Shown here piece by piece: positions 23,500 through 34,399 of a stretch of 64,000 nt of DNA. The position numbers were made by a program, and so were the translations under genes. Numbering within the stretch: position 1 is the first letter of the stretch; every line of letters starts with the position of its first letter. This stretch comes from Balamuthia mandrillaris (lineage: Eukaryota; Discosea; Longamoebia; Balamuthiidae), in assembly GCA_031835245.1 (NCBI GenBank), contig JAVKOQ010000068.1, positions 124,001 through 188,000 on the forward strand. Reading direction: 5' to 3'. The notes under the pieces are model-generated. The model had not been told where the DNA came from and made no database searches. It saw only the letters and a program-made list of their open reading frames with translations.

Positions 23500-25745
23500 G
23501 TTGTATCATTCAACTATGCCGTTTCCTTGGGAATGCTCTGCTGTGGCGTATTTACGCTTGATGCCAAGAAGAGTTGAAAGCTCATTGTTGAGTTTGTTAA
23601 CAAATTCTCTTCCTGGATCAGACAGAAGCTCCTTCAGGAGGTCCATGCTTGCTAAGATCTCAAGTAAGACCTTCGCCACTTCCTTTGCTTGTTTCATCTT
23701 CAATGGATGAATGTCCAGCCAACACGTGAAGGCGTTGATGGTGACCAAGGCATATCAGTACCCTTCAGCCATCAAGGGCAACTCACCGATCAGCTCCATG
23801 CAGCCCAACTCGCCTGGCTCGTTTGCAATGATGTGACCCAACAGCCTGGCGGCTTTCTTCCGCGGAGCCTTCGCCTCCTGGCATTCCACACAGCCCTTGA
23901 CCCAACGTTCCACATCTTTGTGAATTCCAGGCCACCCAGTACTGCGTGATGAGGCATTTTGTGACTGAGGTGCACACTCGGTCGTCATCAGAGTCGCAAG
24001 ACGAACCCTCCACAGGTTTGCTCTCAGCAAGAAGCAACCAGTGTCGTCGTGCTTCCAAAATGTCCCAGCCGATGAGAAAATTGTGAGGCATCGGATCATC
24101 CTCCGCCAAGACTGCAACGGTTGCCTTGACGTTCTCGCGAGTAGGCGTCCGGAAACGAAGAGTGACATAACCCTTCGGTTTCACTTCATGGCCAGTGGCA
24201 CTTCTCCACATATCCCCGTTATGTAGGCTACTCATTTTTACTTCTTTGGGTAGAAGTGTTTCTCGAACGAAGCTATCGGTGGCACAGGAGTCCAGCGCGG
24301 CCTCGACTGTCCTTCTTCCGGAGATCTTCAATGTCATCCTCGGTAGACAACGCGCGTTCTTGACGACAATATTCGTCGATCCTGTCTTTCCACCAGCACT
24401 GTCCTTCTGGGCCGGCGCCTGGCTTTGGCTCCAGACTTGCCCTTTGTGTCCCGCAAAGCACCGCCAAAAGTGTCCTTCTTCTTGCTTTGGTCGACACGTT
24501 TCTTTTCCGAGCACTCTCTTGTCCAGTGCTCTCTCGACTTGCAGTTGTAGCAAAAGGGTCGCTTTTTCCTCCCGTCATTGCCCGAACTACTGTCGTTATT
24601 GTTCTTCTCCCGCCTTGAGCTCTTTGACCGATGGTCCAAGCTCCTTTTCGCATGTTTCCGTCCTTCCCAGTCTCTAGCGAGGTTCAGGGCATCAGCCATA
24701 TTAGCTATGTCTTCCCGCTGAAGGAATTTCTCCTTCAGGTCCGGAACAGCGCCAGCAACGAACTTCTCCAAGACCTGAGTCTCGCTGAAATCCGTGAGGA
24801 AAGCCTCTCGCAGCGCTGTTCGCACTCGCAAGTTCCAGGCGTCTACAGACTCATCAACGTTCATCCGGAGGTTACCAAGCTTCATGATTTTAGCAGTCGC
24901 TCGGTCACGATGCCGGAAGCAGTTGAGGAGCTGTGTTTTCGCCTCCGTGGGAGTTAGTAGGACGCCACCTTTCGTTCGTTCTTGCTCGAGGAAGCGGCGA
25001 ACGACGTCAGCATTGTCGCGAAGTTGTCCTTCAAAATGAAGGATGTAGTCCTGATGACTCCAGCCAGCGGCGGTCGCATAGCGGTCGAACGAGGTCAAAA
25101 AGATGTTTGGGTCCTCGTTTGGCTTGCCATGGAAAGTCGGCAGCGTTTCTGCGGTAAGCAGACTCTGCGTCAGCCGAGCATCGCCCAAGCTGTCACCAGT
25201 GTTGTGTTTGGCAGTACGTCGTCGTAAATCTTGACGGCGTGCCGTGAGATTGAGTGCGGTTTTCTCTTCTCCTTCTCCTTCTCTTCCTCCTCTTCGCTCG
25301 ACGACGAAGAGTTGGACCCAGAGCCGAGACCATCATCTTTATCTGCAAGTTGAGCCTGAAGAAGGTTTTGCAGTTGAGAGATTGCGTTGTTAAGAGCCGC
25401 AAAAGCTACATCATGACGATCGTTCGCTCGTTTGATGTCGTTCGAAATCTCGTCTGCAAAGGTTTCCAACTTTGCATCAATATGGTCGATACGGTCAGAC
25501 AAAGCAGAAGCGCGTCGCCGGCCTGCTTGACCAAGAGCCTGTCATGGTCCGCTCGGCTTGCACGAAGCTCAGAGAGAGCCTGGTCGATGGCGTCTAGTCT
25601 GTCCGTGGGAAGGGTTGTAGAAGTAGTAGTAGGGGAAGGAGTGCCGGAAGCTGGAGGGATAGCACCACTGGAAAGTGGACCGCTCTGCGCACCAGAAGAA
25701 GGGGTTGTACCAGACTGCGGCGAAGTTCATGACGTACATTTTATT
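23500..25745 (-). mobile_element. Ty3-type retroelement fossil A (gag, protease, integrase parts)
   Basis: On the - strand from right to left: a coiled-coil gag N-terminus, a gag body with a CX2CX4HX4C zinc knuckle near 24530, an aspartic-protease-like segment, then integrase zinc-binding and core pieces down to about 23500. I do not see a reverse transcriptase portion here. The gag part is about 90 percent like fossil B at 32262-34115, so the family was active not very long ago on an evolutionary scale, yet this copy is broken with several breaks. No LTRs were recognised at its ends. Confidence 0.8.
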
Positions 25746-26560
25746 AATACGTCACCGAACACTGCTAGGAGCATAACGTACACTTCTTTGGTGAAGTTTT
25801 TTTATTGCCACATTTGTGCAGGTGGTTGGGCAAAAGCCCCTGTGAACAGAGGCTTGGCCACTGTGTGTGATGAGTGAATGATGATAAGTTTGTGCAATAC
25901 AAAGGGCGCAGGAGGGAAGCATGAACCCTGCTTTAAAGGCGTCTTTGCACACCACGAAATCGTACTTTTGGCCTCTGTCAAAGGTTGGCAACCAGGGAGG
26001 GAGGGAAGCCATGGGAATAAACAGAGTTGCAGTACGGCATACTTGAGAAGTCTTCATTCTGGCAATGAAGAAGAAGGAAGCACACACAACAACAAAAAAC
26101 CAAGCAGAGCAAACAAAGGAAAGAAAGAAAGCAAGATGGAAAGCTCAGAAGAAGCAAAAATGCTGCCCGTCCGTCCGTCAATTCCCACCCAACTTGCTCC
26201 GGAATTTCTTCAGGGGACAACGCAAATTGCCACCAGCTAAAATAGCAGAGTGAGGCAAAGTGTTGTCCTTTTTTTTCCCCACCAAATTTTGCTGCGTGGC
26301 CCCCCCCCCCTCCCTTTGTTTGGCAGTTCCCTACAACGAAGAGAAGCAAACGACGAAGAGAAGCGAACGATGAAGAGAAGAGAAGAGAACGACGAAGCGA
26401 AGAGAACACAGGCACGAACCGTTCCGACCATGGTGATCTAGCGCCATAACCGCAACGACGGCTGCCTTGCTCCTCTTATCGTCTGTCCTATCTATCCCTT
26501 TCCCAGAATCAATCGATCGTGGTGTTTTGGTGTTGTGGAGGTTACGCTTGGAAGTCACTC
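25746..26560. other. No gene recognised
   Basis: A stretch with purine-rich patches such as AACGACGAAGAGAAGCGAAC at 26336-26400, a C9 run near 26304, and no coding signal that I trust. Confidence 0.3.
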
Positions 26561-26720
26561 TTCTGACGGGCTTTTGTTTCAAGCTGTGTCTGTAGATTTC
26601 ATCTCTTGGAGTAGCACTTGGGCGACATCACGCAGTGCCCAGAGGCTGGCATCAACGGCCAGGAGGAACACAGACCGGAGCTGTGCGAGGTGTGCGATGG
26701 TGAAGTGCATGTATCATGCA
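26560..26720 (-). other. Unknown multi-copy coding motif 'LAVDAS', copy 1
   Basis: On the - strand this reads VFLLAVDASLWALRDVAQ followed by VLLQEMK. Related readings occur at 38500-38620, 38890-39150 and 39630-39990. The motif looks like the start of a helical region. I do not recognise the protein; it could be a gag-like or host family. Confidence 0.4.
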
Positions 26721-26996
26721 ACACCATGAGTAGTAGAGGTCAAGTATCCCATGTCCTCTCTTTTGTTTATAGCCAAGCCTGTGGCCCTGAGGAGCTTACA
26801 CTGATGAAAGGGCTTTGTCTGTCGGTGAGGGACAGATGAGAAAAGTAAGTTTTGTGTTTGGTTGATGTGGCGTCGTGTGGTTGGTTTGTTTATTCACGTT
26901 GATGAAAGGTCGGGAGAAGGCTGGTATCCAATGCTTGTACAAAGCTGGCTGGGAACCACCCTCGTCTCCCATCCGCGAAAACTCCATGCCACCACT

Positions 26997-27078
26997 CATC
27001 TTGAGGTCAAGTTAAGTGCTATATCTGAGATAAGAAGAAGCCCAATCCAAGAATAGCACTTAACTTGACCTCAAGATG
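26997..27078. repeat. Perfect inverted repeat, 26-base arms, 30-base loop
   Basis: Left arm 26997-27022 starts CATCTTGAGGTCAAGTTAAG. The right arm 27053-27078 is an exact reverse complement. It lies outside any recognised gene. Confidence 0.95.
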
Positions 27079-27155
27079 CAAGAAAAGAAAAGTGTTTCAG
27101 ACCTCGGCCGTCAAAGGAACCTCCAATCCTGTTTGGAGGGAAACCTTCCAACTGT

Positions 27156-27188
<33 letters not shown>

Positions 27189-27589
27189 GCTATCTCTTTC
27201 CCTCTGGTTTCTCTTGTTGACTTTACATTGTATGGCACGTTTTTCTCACTCATCTTTGTTGCTTTCTTTCTTGCTTTCATCACAAAGCAATGTGATAATA
27301 CGTCCAAGGGTGGTGAGCTCCATCGCTTCTCCTTCTTTTTAAGGTTAGCATACCAGGTTGCAGCAACAACTTTCTCGGCCAAAAGAGTAGAAACGAAAAG
27401 TCAAATTCTCATTTCTCAAGGGAGAAAACAGAAAGTTTAGAGAGCCAGGCTCAGCTTCAAGTTGGATGGGCTGACAGAACAAATACGCAGCTCTCTGTGA
27501 TTCCCTAACGCAAGTATTGCAGTAACTCCCTGGTGATAAACAAGACAAGAGACAAGAGGTGAGCAACAAGCTACAAGAATAAAGGCTAG

Positions 27590-27895
27590 GAGAGGCGAGG
27601 GTAGAGGAGAGAGGCGAGGAGGGAGAGAGAGGCGAGGAGGGAGAGAGAGGCGAGATGAGAGGAGAGAGGCGAGAGAGGTGGCAGTGTTCCATTGAGGAGG
27701 AGGGGCGGCACCTCATCGAGGAGGCAGTGTCCGTCTCGTCAAAGAGGAGGGGCAGCACCTCGTCGATGAGGAGGCGCAGCGTTGTGACGCCAAGGGAGAA
27801 GGGCGACATCGGGTCAGAACGCAGCGAGGAGCGCTGAGGACCCAAAAAAAAAAAAAAAAAAGGAAGCAGATCAGCAAAGTCAACAAACTAAGCCA
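27590..27895 (+). repeat. GA-rich minisatellite with 3' A-tract repeat
   Basis: GAGGCGAGGAGGGAGA-type units lead into GCAGCGAGGAGCGCTGAGGA, then an A18 run, then GGAAGCAGATCAGCAAA. The last part, with an A-run, recurs at 44560-44615, so it is a dispersed repeat and could be a retroposed 3' end. Confidence 0.6.
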
Positions 27896-28004
27896 TGGAA
27901 GGTCGTTCCAGTCGTAACTTCTTCACCTCCCCCTATATCTATACCAATCCTGTGGCCACAGGTACTCTCTCCCCTCTCCCTCTCTCTCTCCCCCTTCCCA
28001 GTCT

Positions 28005-28130
28005 AGCGAAGAGGAGGAGGAAGGGAAGAAGGAGAAGGAGAAGAGAAAACCTACGCTTGATTTCGTCAAGATTTACGACGACGTACTGCCAAACACAACG
28101 CTGGTGGCAGCTTGGGCGATGTTCGGTTTA
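28005..28130 (+). mobile_element. Ty3-type gag fragment C
   Basis: Matches the short segment near the 5' end of gag in fossils A and B (VKIYDDVLPNTTLV), here on the + strand. A small, isolated piece of the same family. Confidence 0.75.
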
Positions 28131-28335
28131 CGCTGTTATTATAGGTGGGTCTTCCACATTCTCAGTTGTGTTCACTTGCTGATGACCTGTTTTCTCTCTT
28201 CTTCTCTTCCTCTGTACTTTCTTTCTCTTGGTCTTCAAAAGATTTGGAAACATGGGTTTCCAAATCGAAGGGTTATGCTTCGCCTACCCTTTCTCCTCGT
28301 ACACAACCTTCTACTCCCATCACGGGATATGAGTG

Positions 28336-28546
28336 CATGTTCTCGTTCTCGTTCTCGTTCTCGTTCTCGTTCTCGTTCTCGTTCTCGTTCTCGTTCTCGT
28401 TCTCGTTCTCGTTCTCGTTCTCGTTCTCGTTCTCGTTCTCGTTCTCGTTCTCGTTCTCGTTCTCGTTCTCGTTCTCGTTCTCGTTCTCGTTCTCGTTCTC
28501 GTTCTCGTTCTCGTTCTCGTTCTCGTTCTCGTTCTCGTTCTTACCA
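28336..28546. repeat. TCTCGT hexanucleotide array, about 35 copies
   Basis: Nearly perfect 6-base array that translates as Ser-Arg, Ser-Phe or Leu-Val dipeptides depending on frame. It is followed by a GA tract at 28559-28587. Confidence 0.97.
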
Positions 28547-28555
28547 CCACTGTGC

Positions 28556-28590
<35 letters not shown>

Positions 28591-28629
28591 GATATGCTTG
28601 AGTAATTAACGTTTTGCTTTTTGAGATCA

Positions 28630-28740
28630 GATAGCCACAAAAGAATAGAGAGAGAGAGAGAGAGACAAGAGAGGAGAGCAAGGAGAGAGGCGAGAGAGGC
28701 GAGGAGAGCGGAGAGAGAGAGAGAGACTGTTATCGCGAGA

Positions 28741-28781
<41 letters not shown>

Positions 28782-28790
28782 GATGAGAGC
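28630..28790. repeat. GA-rich tracts
   Basis: Three GA tracts (28649-28665, 28701-28723, 28748-28780) joined by GAGGCGAGAG-type units, similar in composition to 27590-27660. Confidence 0.85.
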
Positions 28791-28863
28791 AGAAAACTGA
28801 AGGTGGGGGTTTGAACGTATTGAAGCTACCCAAACCCCAAGTTTTGGTAGACAATCTCCTATC

Positions 28864-29006
28864 CGCGTTGGCGTTGGCGTTGGCGTTGGCGTTGGCGTTG
28901 GCGTTGGCGTTGGCGTTGGCGTTGGCGTTGGCGTTGGCGTTGGCGTTGGCGTTGGCGTTGGCGTTGGCGTTGGCGTTGGCGTTGGCGTTGGCGTTGGCGT
29001 TGGCGT
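28864..29006. repeat. TTGGCG hexanucleotide array, about 23 copies
   Basis: Perfect array reading Ala-Leu or Ala-Asn. It ends abruptly just before the decayed transposon. Confidence 0.97.
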
Positions 29007-29089
29007 TCGTTGGCGTTAGCAGAACATTGTTAATGTTTTTTTCAAAAAACAAAAAACTCACCATTCAAAAAAGACAAAGCATAGGCTAG

Positions 29090-30855
29090 TACCTGGCAAG
29101 GCTCTCATTCTTCACGACTTTACGCAACTCAAGACGGAGGCAGGTGGCTACCAAGACCTAATCATCATATGGTTTGAAAGGGGAGGAGACGGTCAGCTAA
29201 AGAGTAATTATCATCATTTTTTGACAGACGAGAAGGTTGAAAAGGACACTGATGGAATGAAGAAAAGGATATAATACAAAGCAAACCTAGACTTCGTAGC
29301 TGGCGTATGGCAAAAGTTACTGGAGACTATGTGGAAGGATTTCAAACTGTTGATTGTTTTTTCTGACGGGTGTGGCTGCCAGTTCAAGTGCACAAAACAC
29401 ATGGCGTGGATGCGGTCAATGGCCTGTGCTAAACAACTACATGTGGACTATAACTTCTTCGCGTCAAACCGTGCTTACAACCAGTGTGATGCTATTGGAG
29501 TGCAGGCGCAACGTACCATAGTCACTTGAGAGCTAAATCAGAGCAGCGAAGGAAAGGACGCGAGCCTCAAGGTTCCAAGATGACATAGCCAAAGTCATTT
29601 CTGCCACTGAAGGGCATGAAGCAACGGTGGCACCTGATCCCAAAAAAATAGAGAGCGTTATTACACAGGATGGAATCAAAGAGTGGCATCGTGTGCAATA
29701 TAAACCTGACGGTCTGGTTACAGTTTGGCATGCTTTCACGACGGATGAGTTGCCACCCGCCACGCTGGAGTTCAGCTACCACAAGAGCTTCGTTTTTACT
29801 AAAGGACCTGGTACCAGGAAGGCCCCTCGGGTATCAAAACCGAAAGAACTTAAAAAAACGTCCTTTGTGCCTTCACCTTCTAGCCTATGTGCTTTGCCTT
29901 TTGCCTTGACCAACAAGCCTTCGCCTCCGTCTCCATGCCTCCATGCCTTCGGCCGTCACCCAACACTGTTGAAGCGGAAAAAAGGGTGTGATTGTGAGAC
30001 AAAGGAAGCTGACAACAGTGGAGAGGAGAAAGTGTGTGATCGTTGCAAAAAGGAGTACTGCGATGATGGTAATGGGGATCCAGTGTGGATCGAAAAGATC
30101 CAAAAAGTCAAAGAGAAGATAGACAGCATTGTGGCGAAGGCAGATGTTTTCATGCATGGCTACCATACCTGCCACAACGAAAATTTAAATATGTGTCGTA
30201 CAAAAGACACACCAAAGGACAAAAACCTGCCTACCTTTGGAGACCGAGCATTTCTCTCTGCATTACGAAGAAACCTTGGAGGAAAGGGGAGCACAACTGC
30301 AAGTGTGTTTGGAGAACTTGGATTGAACATGACCGGTGTCCAGCAACATTTGGACAACTTGGATGAACAGGAGATGCAAAATCGAAAAAGGAAACAAAGT
30401 AAGGCCTTCAAGAAAAGAGAGCAAGAGTTGCGTCAACAACAAAAGGCGAGAGCGGAGCAAGAGAAAAAAATCTCAAAAAAAAGGGGGATGCTTACCTGGA
30501 CAAGCATCAAAAGAGCCTTGCTCCAGTCTTCGAAGAGGACACACACACAAAGCAGAAGAAGCAGAAGAAGCAGAAAACTGCGCCTGATCTTTCCGTTGCT
30601 AAAGTGTCCACAGTTGAAGAGGTGAGCAAGCTCCAAGGGAAAGCGCTTGAGGCACAAATCATTCTCTTCAACCTCTTAAAGACCTATAAGGGCGATTCCA
30701 CCAAGGAGGGCCAGAAGAAGCGTTTGGCCGAGTTCGTCTCCAATCCAAGCGCCTTTCAACACTACGTGCGGCCTCACAAGCCACGAGCCACTCCGCCTCG
30801 CTGCTCTTCTTCTTTTTCTGCGGTTGCGGCCCACTCGCCGTCCTCTGCAGTCTGA
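29090..30855 (+). mobile_element. Decayed DDE-like DNA transposon coding region
   Basis: Frames on the + strand read LVPGKALILHDFTQLKTEAG, then FSDGCGCQFKCTKHMAWM and FFASNRAYNQCDAIGVQ. The spacing of D (in HDF), D (in FSDGC) and D (in QCDAIG) resembles a DDE/RNase H-fold transposase seen in poorly described eukaryotic transposons. A Cys-rich region follows (CDCETKEAD, then CDRCKKEYC) and a Lys/Gln-rich coiled tail. Breaks: stops at about 29272 and 29527, and a frame change in the A-rich run near 30475, after which KVSTVEEVSKLQGKALEAQ continues to 30855. So it is a pseudogene. No terminal repeats were found. Family name uncertain. Confidence 0.5.
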
Positions 30856-30914
30856 GAGCACAAAAGCTGCAGCTCAAAAAAACACTTCTCAGTTTGTGCA
30901 CATCCTCAGCACTT

Positions 30915-31742
30915 TTACGAATCCCATAATTTTCGCTTTTCCGCCCTTGGTTTATGGGACGAACCCGAGCAGGCCCCCTTAAGGTGGTTGATGAAGTCAT
31001 CAATGTTTACTCGTAATGACGACTTGAGCTCGTGGTACTGATCGTAGCCCATCGTCCTTCGGATAAATTCGTTCCCCAAAAAGCATGTCCTAAGTTTTTT
31101 CCAATAGTTGGATTCCTGTCGGGCAGGTGCAAAGCTCATAACAAGGACAACAGCAAGAAAGCAAAGGAAGGAGTGGTGGGTAAAGGCAGGAAGCTTGTGG
31201 TGGCTTCGAGCACTTGTCTGGGGTCGTTGTTTGGCCTGTGCTCGCAACGCTGCTTTCTCTTGAGAGTGGGAAAGAATGTGCTGCTCAAGAAAATCTGAGA
31301 AGAAAAGCATAAAGATACCCTTGTGTGTTTTTGCAGCATCAGGTGGAATGTTTTTGGGTCCTGGGATGGTTGTTTGACAGGGAAAAGAGGGCAACGCTTT
31401 CTCTTCTATCGACCAGCCATGTTTTTCTCTCCATTTGCTGTCTTCGACAGCAATGCGTTGCCTTTTGAGGGCTGCTTTTTGTTGGTGATCTTCTATCCCT
31501 TTTTCTTTTTCATTCTCTTTCTGCTTCTCTTTTTCGAGTCGTTGGGTGTGTTTTTTTTGTGCTTTCACGACACAAGGAGATTTATTGCAGGTAACTAATG
31601 GCCGACGGCACGCAGCACAGTTTCTAGGCTTCTTTGTTGATGTTTCTTTCTTCATCTCCATCTTTTTTGTTCGTCTTCTTTGTTTGCTTCTTCTGGTGTT
31701 GCTATGGGCAACAATCATTTTTCTTCATGACGACACAAATTA
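30915..31742 (-). mobile_element. piggyBac-like transposase, N-terminal half
   Basis: A 267-residue frame (30915-31718) has a basic, Cys-containing start (CAACRRPLVTCNKSPC), then IPGPKNIPPDAAKTHKGIF, FFSDFLEQHILSHS, FTHHSFLCFLAVVLVMSFAP, ESNYWKKL and FIRRTMGYDQYHELKSSL. That is the order seen before the catalytic region of piggyBac (DDE_Tnp_1_7) transposases. The catalytic aspartates would lie downstream and are missing, so the copy is truncated. TTAACCTTG at 31739-31747 could be an outer end, because piggyBac targets TTAA; this is inference. It converges on the DDE-like transposon. Confidence 0.6.
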
Positions 31743-31824
31743 ACCTTGTTCTCTCGAAATTCCTAAGAAAATCCGAGCTTTGAAAATTCGAATTTGGAGT
31801 GGGGCGTAGCCCAAAATTACGACA

Positions 31825-32105
31825 TATGACCATATTGTTTCCAAAGATTTGGAATAACCCTGTGGGAGCTTATTACGCTCAAGCAACCTGACGAGGGACC
31901 ATGCTCTCCGTACCAGTGCAAGCACACTCAGCGCAAAGCAACGGCTAGAGTGGCTGAGGAACCTCAAACAACTGTTGCAACTGCTTCTGTCCCTTCAGCA
32001 TCAATGTTTATGTGAAAGGGGGTGAAGAGCATGGTTTCTCGTCAGGTTGCTTGAGCGTAATCAGTTCCCATAGGGTTATTCCAAATGACCATACTGTTTC
32101 CATTC
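31825..32105. mobile_element. Inverted-repeat (MITE-like) element, 75-base arms
   Basis: The arm with GCTCAAGCAACCTGACGAG occurs at 31825-31905 and as reverse complement at 32025-32105, about 85 percent alike, around a 120-base centre. A third, single-arm copy with more right-hand sequence lies at 36560-36680. No coding capacity. Confidence 0.7.
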
Positions 32106-32150
32106 CTCTATCACATTCATCAATAAACAAGAATTGAGTTTAAATAATTA

Positions 32151-32189
32151 GCAGAGAGAAAGAGAGAAAGAGAGGGAGAGAGAGAGAGA

Positions 32190-32225
<36 letters not shown>

Positions 32226-32255
32226 GAGAGAGAGAAAGAGAGAGGATATAATCCG
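32151..32255. repeat. GA tract with interruptions
   Basis: GAGAGA with AAGAGAG and GGGAG variants, abutting Ty3 fossil B. Confidence 0.9.
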
Positions 32256-32261
32256 TTAGGA

Positions 32262-34115
32262 CTATCTTGTGGGGAGGAAGTTTAACCCTTCCCGGCTCAG
32301 GAAGCTTGTAGCAGAAGACGTCCTTGTATTCAAGGGCCAGCTCTAGAAGCCGTGCTTTCTGCCCGATATCCAGGTCTGCGTCGTTCACGAGCTCTCAAGC
32401 CCGTCATTACCTCTTCCTCGGTAGGAAGCTCCACCGGGTAGATAACGTCCACGACGTCTTGGGTCTCCTTTTTGACTGAGGTCATCAGAGTCACCAGACG
32501 AACCTTCCACAGGTTTGCTCTCAGCGAAAAGCAACTAGTGTCATCGTACTTAAATCCTTAATCATCGGATCATCCTCCGCTAAGACAGCAACGGTTGCCT
32601 TGACGTTCTCGCGAGTAAAACTATCGGTGGTACAGGAGTCCAGCACAGCCTCGACTGTCCTTCCTACGGAAATCTTCATTGACATCCTCGGTAGACAATG
32701 TGCGTTCTTGACGACAATATTCGTCGATCCTGTCCTTCCACCAGCACTGTCCTTCTGGGCCGGCGCCTGGCTTTGGCTTCCAGACTTGCCCCTTGTGTCC
32801 TGCAAAGCACCGCCAAAGGTATCCTTCTTCTTGCTTTGGTCGACACGTTTCTTTTCCGAGCATTCTCTTGTCCAGTGCTCTCTCGACTTGCAGTTGCAGC
32901 AAAAGGGTCGCTTTTTCTTCCCATCATTGCCCGAACCGCTGTCGTTACTGTTCTTCTCCCGCCCAGAGCTCTTTGACCGATGGTCCAAGCTCTTCTTCAC
33001 GTGCCGTCATCCTTCCCAGTCTCTCGTGAGGTTCAGGGCATCAGCCATGTTAGCGATGTCCTCCCGCTGAAGGAATTTCTCCTTCAGGTCCGGAACAGCA
33101 CCGGCAACGAACTTCTCTAAGACCTGAGTCTCGCTGAAATCCGTGAGGAAAGCCTCTCGCAGCGCTGTTCGCACTCGCAAGTTCCAAGCGTCCACAGACT
33201 CATCAATGTTCTAGTCCAATTGTTTTATTGGGCTCGGTACGAACGTTCATCCGTAGGTTTCCAAGCTTCATGAGCTTAGCGGTCGCTCGGTCACGATGCC
33301 GAAAGCAGTTGAGAAGCTGTGTTTTCGCTTCCGTGGGGGTTAGTAGGACGCCACCTTTCGTTCGTTCTTGCTCGAGGAAGCGGCGAACGACGTCAGTGTT
33401 ATCGCGAAGTTGTCCTTCAAAATGAAGGATGTAGCCCTGCTGACTCCAGCCAGCGGCGGTCGCATAGCGGTCGAACGAGGTCAAAAAGATGTTTGGGTCC
33501 TCATTTGGCTTGCCATGGAAGGTCGCAGACTCAGCGTCAGCCGAGCATCGCCCAAGCTGTCACCAGCGTTGTGTTTGGCAGTACGTCGTCGTAAATCTGA
33601 CGGCGTGCCGTGAGATTGAGCGTAGGTTTTCTCTTCTCCTCTTCCTCCTCCTTCTCCTCTTCGCTTGACGACGAAGAGTCGGACCCAGAGCCAAAACCAC
33701 CAGCCTTCTGTCCTTTGTCCGCAAGTTGAGCCTTTAAAAGATTTTGCAGTTGAGAGATTGAGTCGTAAAGGGCCGCAAAAGCTGCATCGTTGCGTTCGTT
33801 GGCTTGTTTGGCGTCGTAAGAGAGCTCATCTGCAAAGGTTTCCAACTTTTGATTAAGATGATCGACGCGGTCAGGCAGCGAAGAAGCGTCGCTAGCCTGC
33901 TTGACCAAGAGCTTGTCGTGGTCCGCTTGGATTGCGCGAAGCTCAGAGAGGGCCTGGTCTATGGCGTCTAGCCTGTCCGTGGGAAGAGTTGTGGTAGTAG
34001 GGGGAAAAGTGCCGGAAGCTGGAGGGATAGCACCACCGGAAAGTGGACCGCTCTGCGCACCAGAAGAAGGGGTTGTACCAGACTGCGGCGAAGTTCATGA
34101 CGTACATTTTGTCAC
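32262..34115 (-). mobile_element. Ty3-type retroelement fossil B (gag and protease parts, trace of polymerase start)
   Basis: Same family as fossil A. From right to left come the coiled-coil gag start, gag body, zinc knuckle near 32890, protease-like part, and a short stretch like the start of reverse transcriptase near 32270-32390. Incomplete, with several breaks. The shared gag is close to that of A. Confidence 0.8.
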
Positions 34116-34399
34116 CGAACACTGCTACATCGCCACCCATACCTACGTCATAGATAGCCAGACCCTGCTCACTAGGCGGCGTGAACTTTCCCTTGATTTT
34201 ACACCAAGTTCGCCGTGGTGCCGTGGTGCCGTGGTGGTGGTTGGCCTGCAGAAAATTTTGGCGAAAGTGGTTCTCCGCAGGGGAAAGAAAATTTTCTGCA
34301 ACTAGTTGGAGAAAAAGGCGAAAACTGGGAAATTTTTCGCTTTTTTTACCGTTTGGGCGAAAATTGTTAACTTGGGAGAAAGCAAAAGAAAGTAGAACC

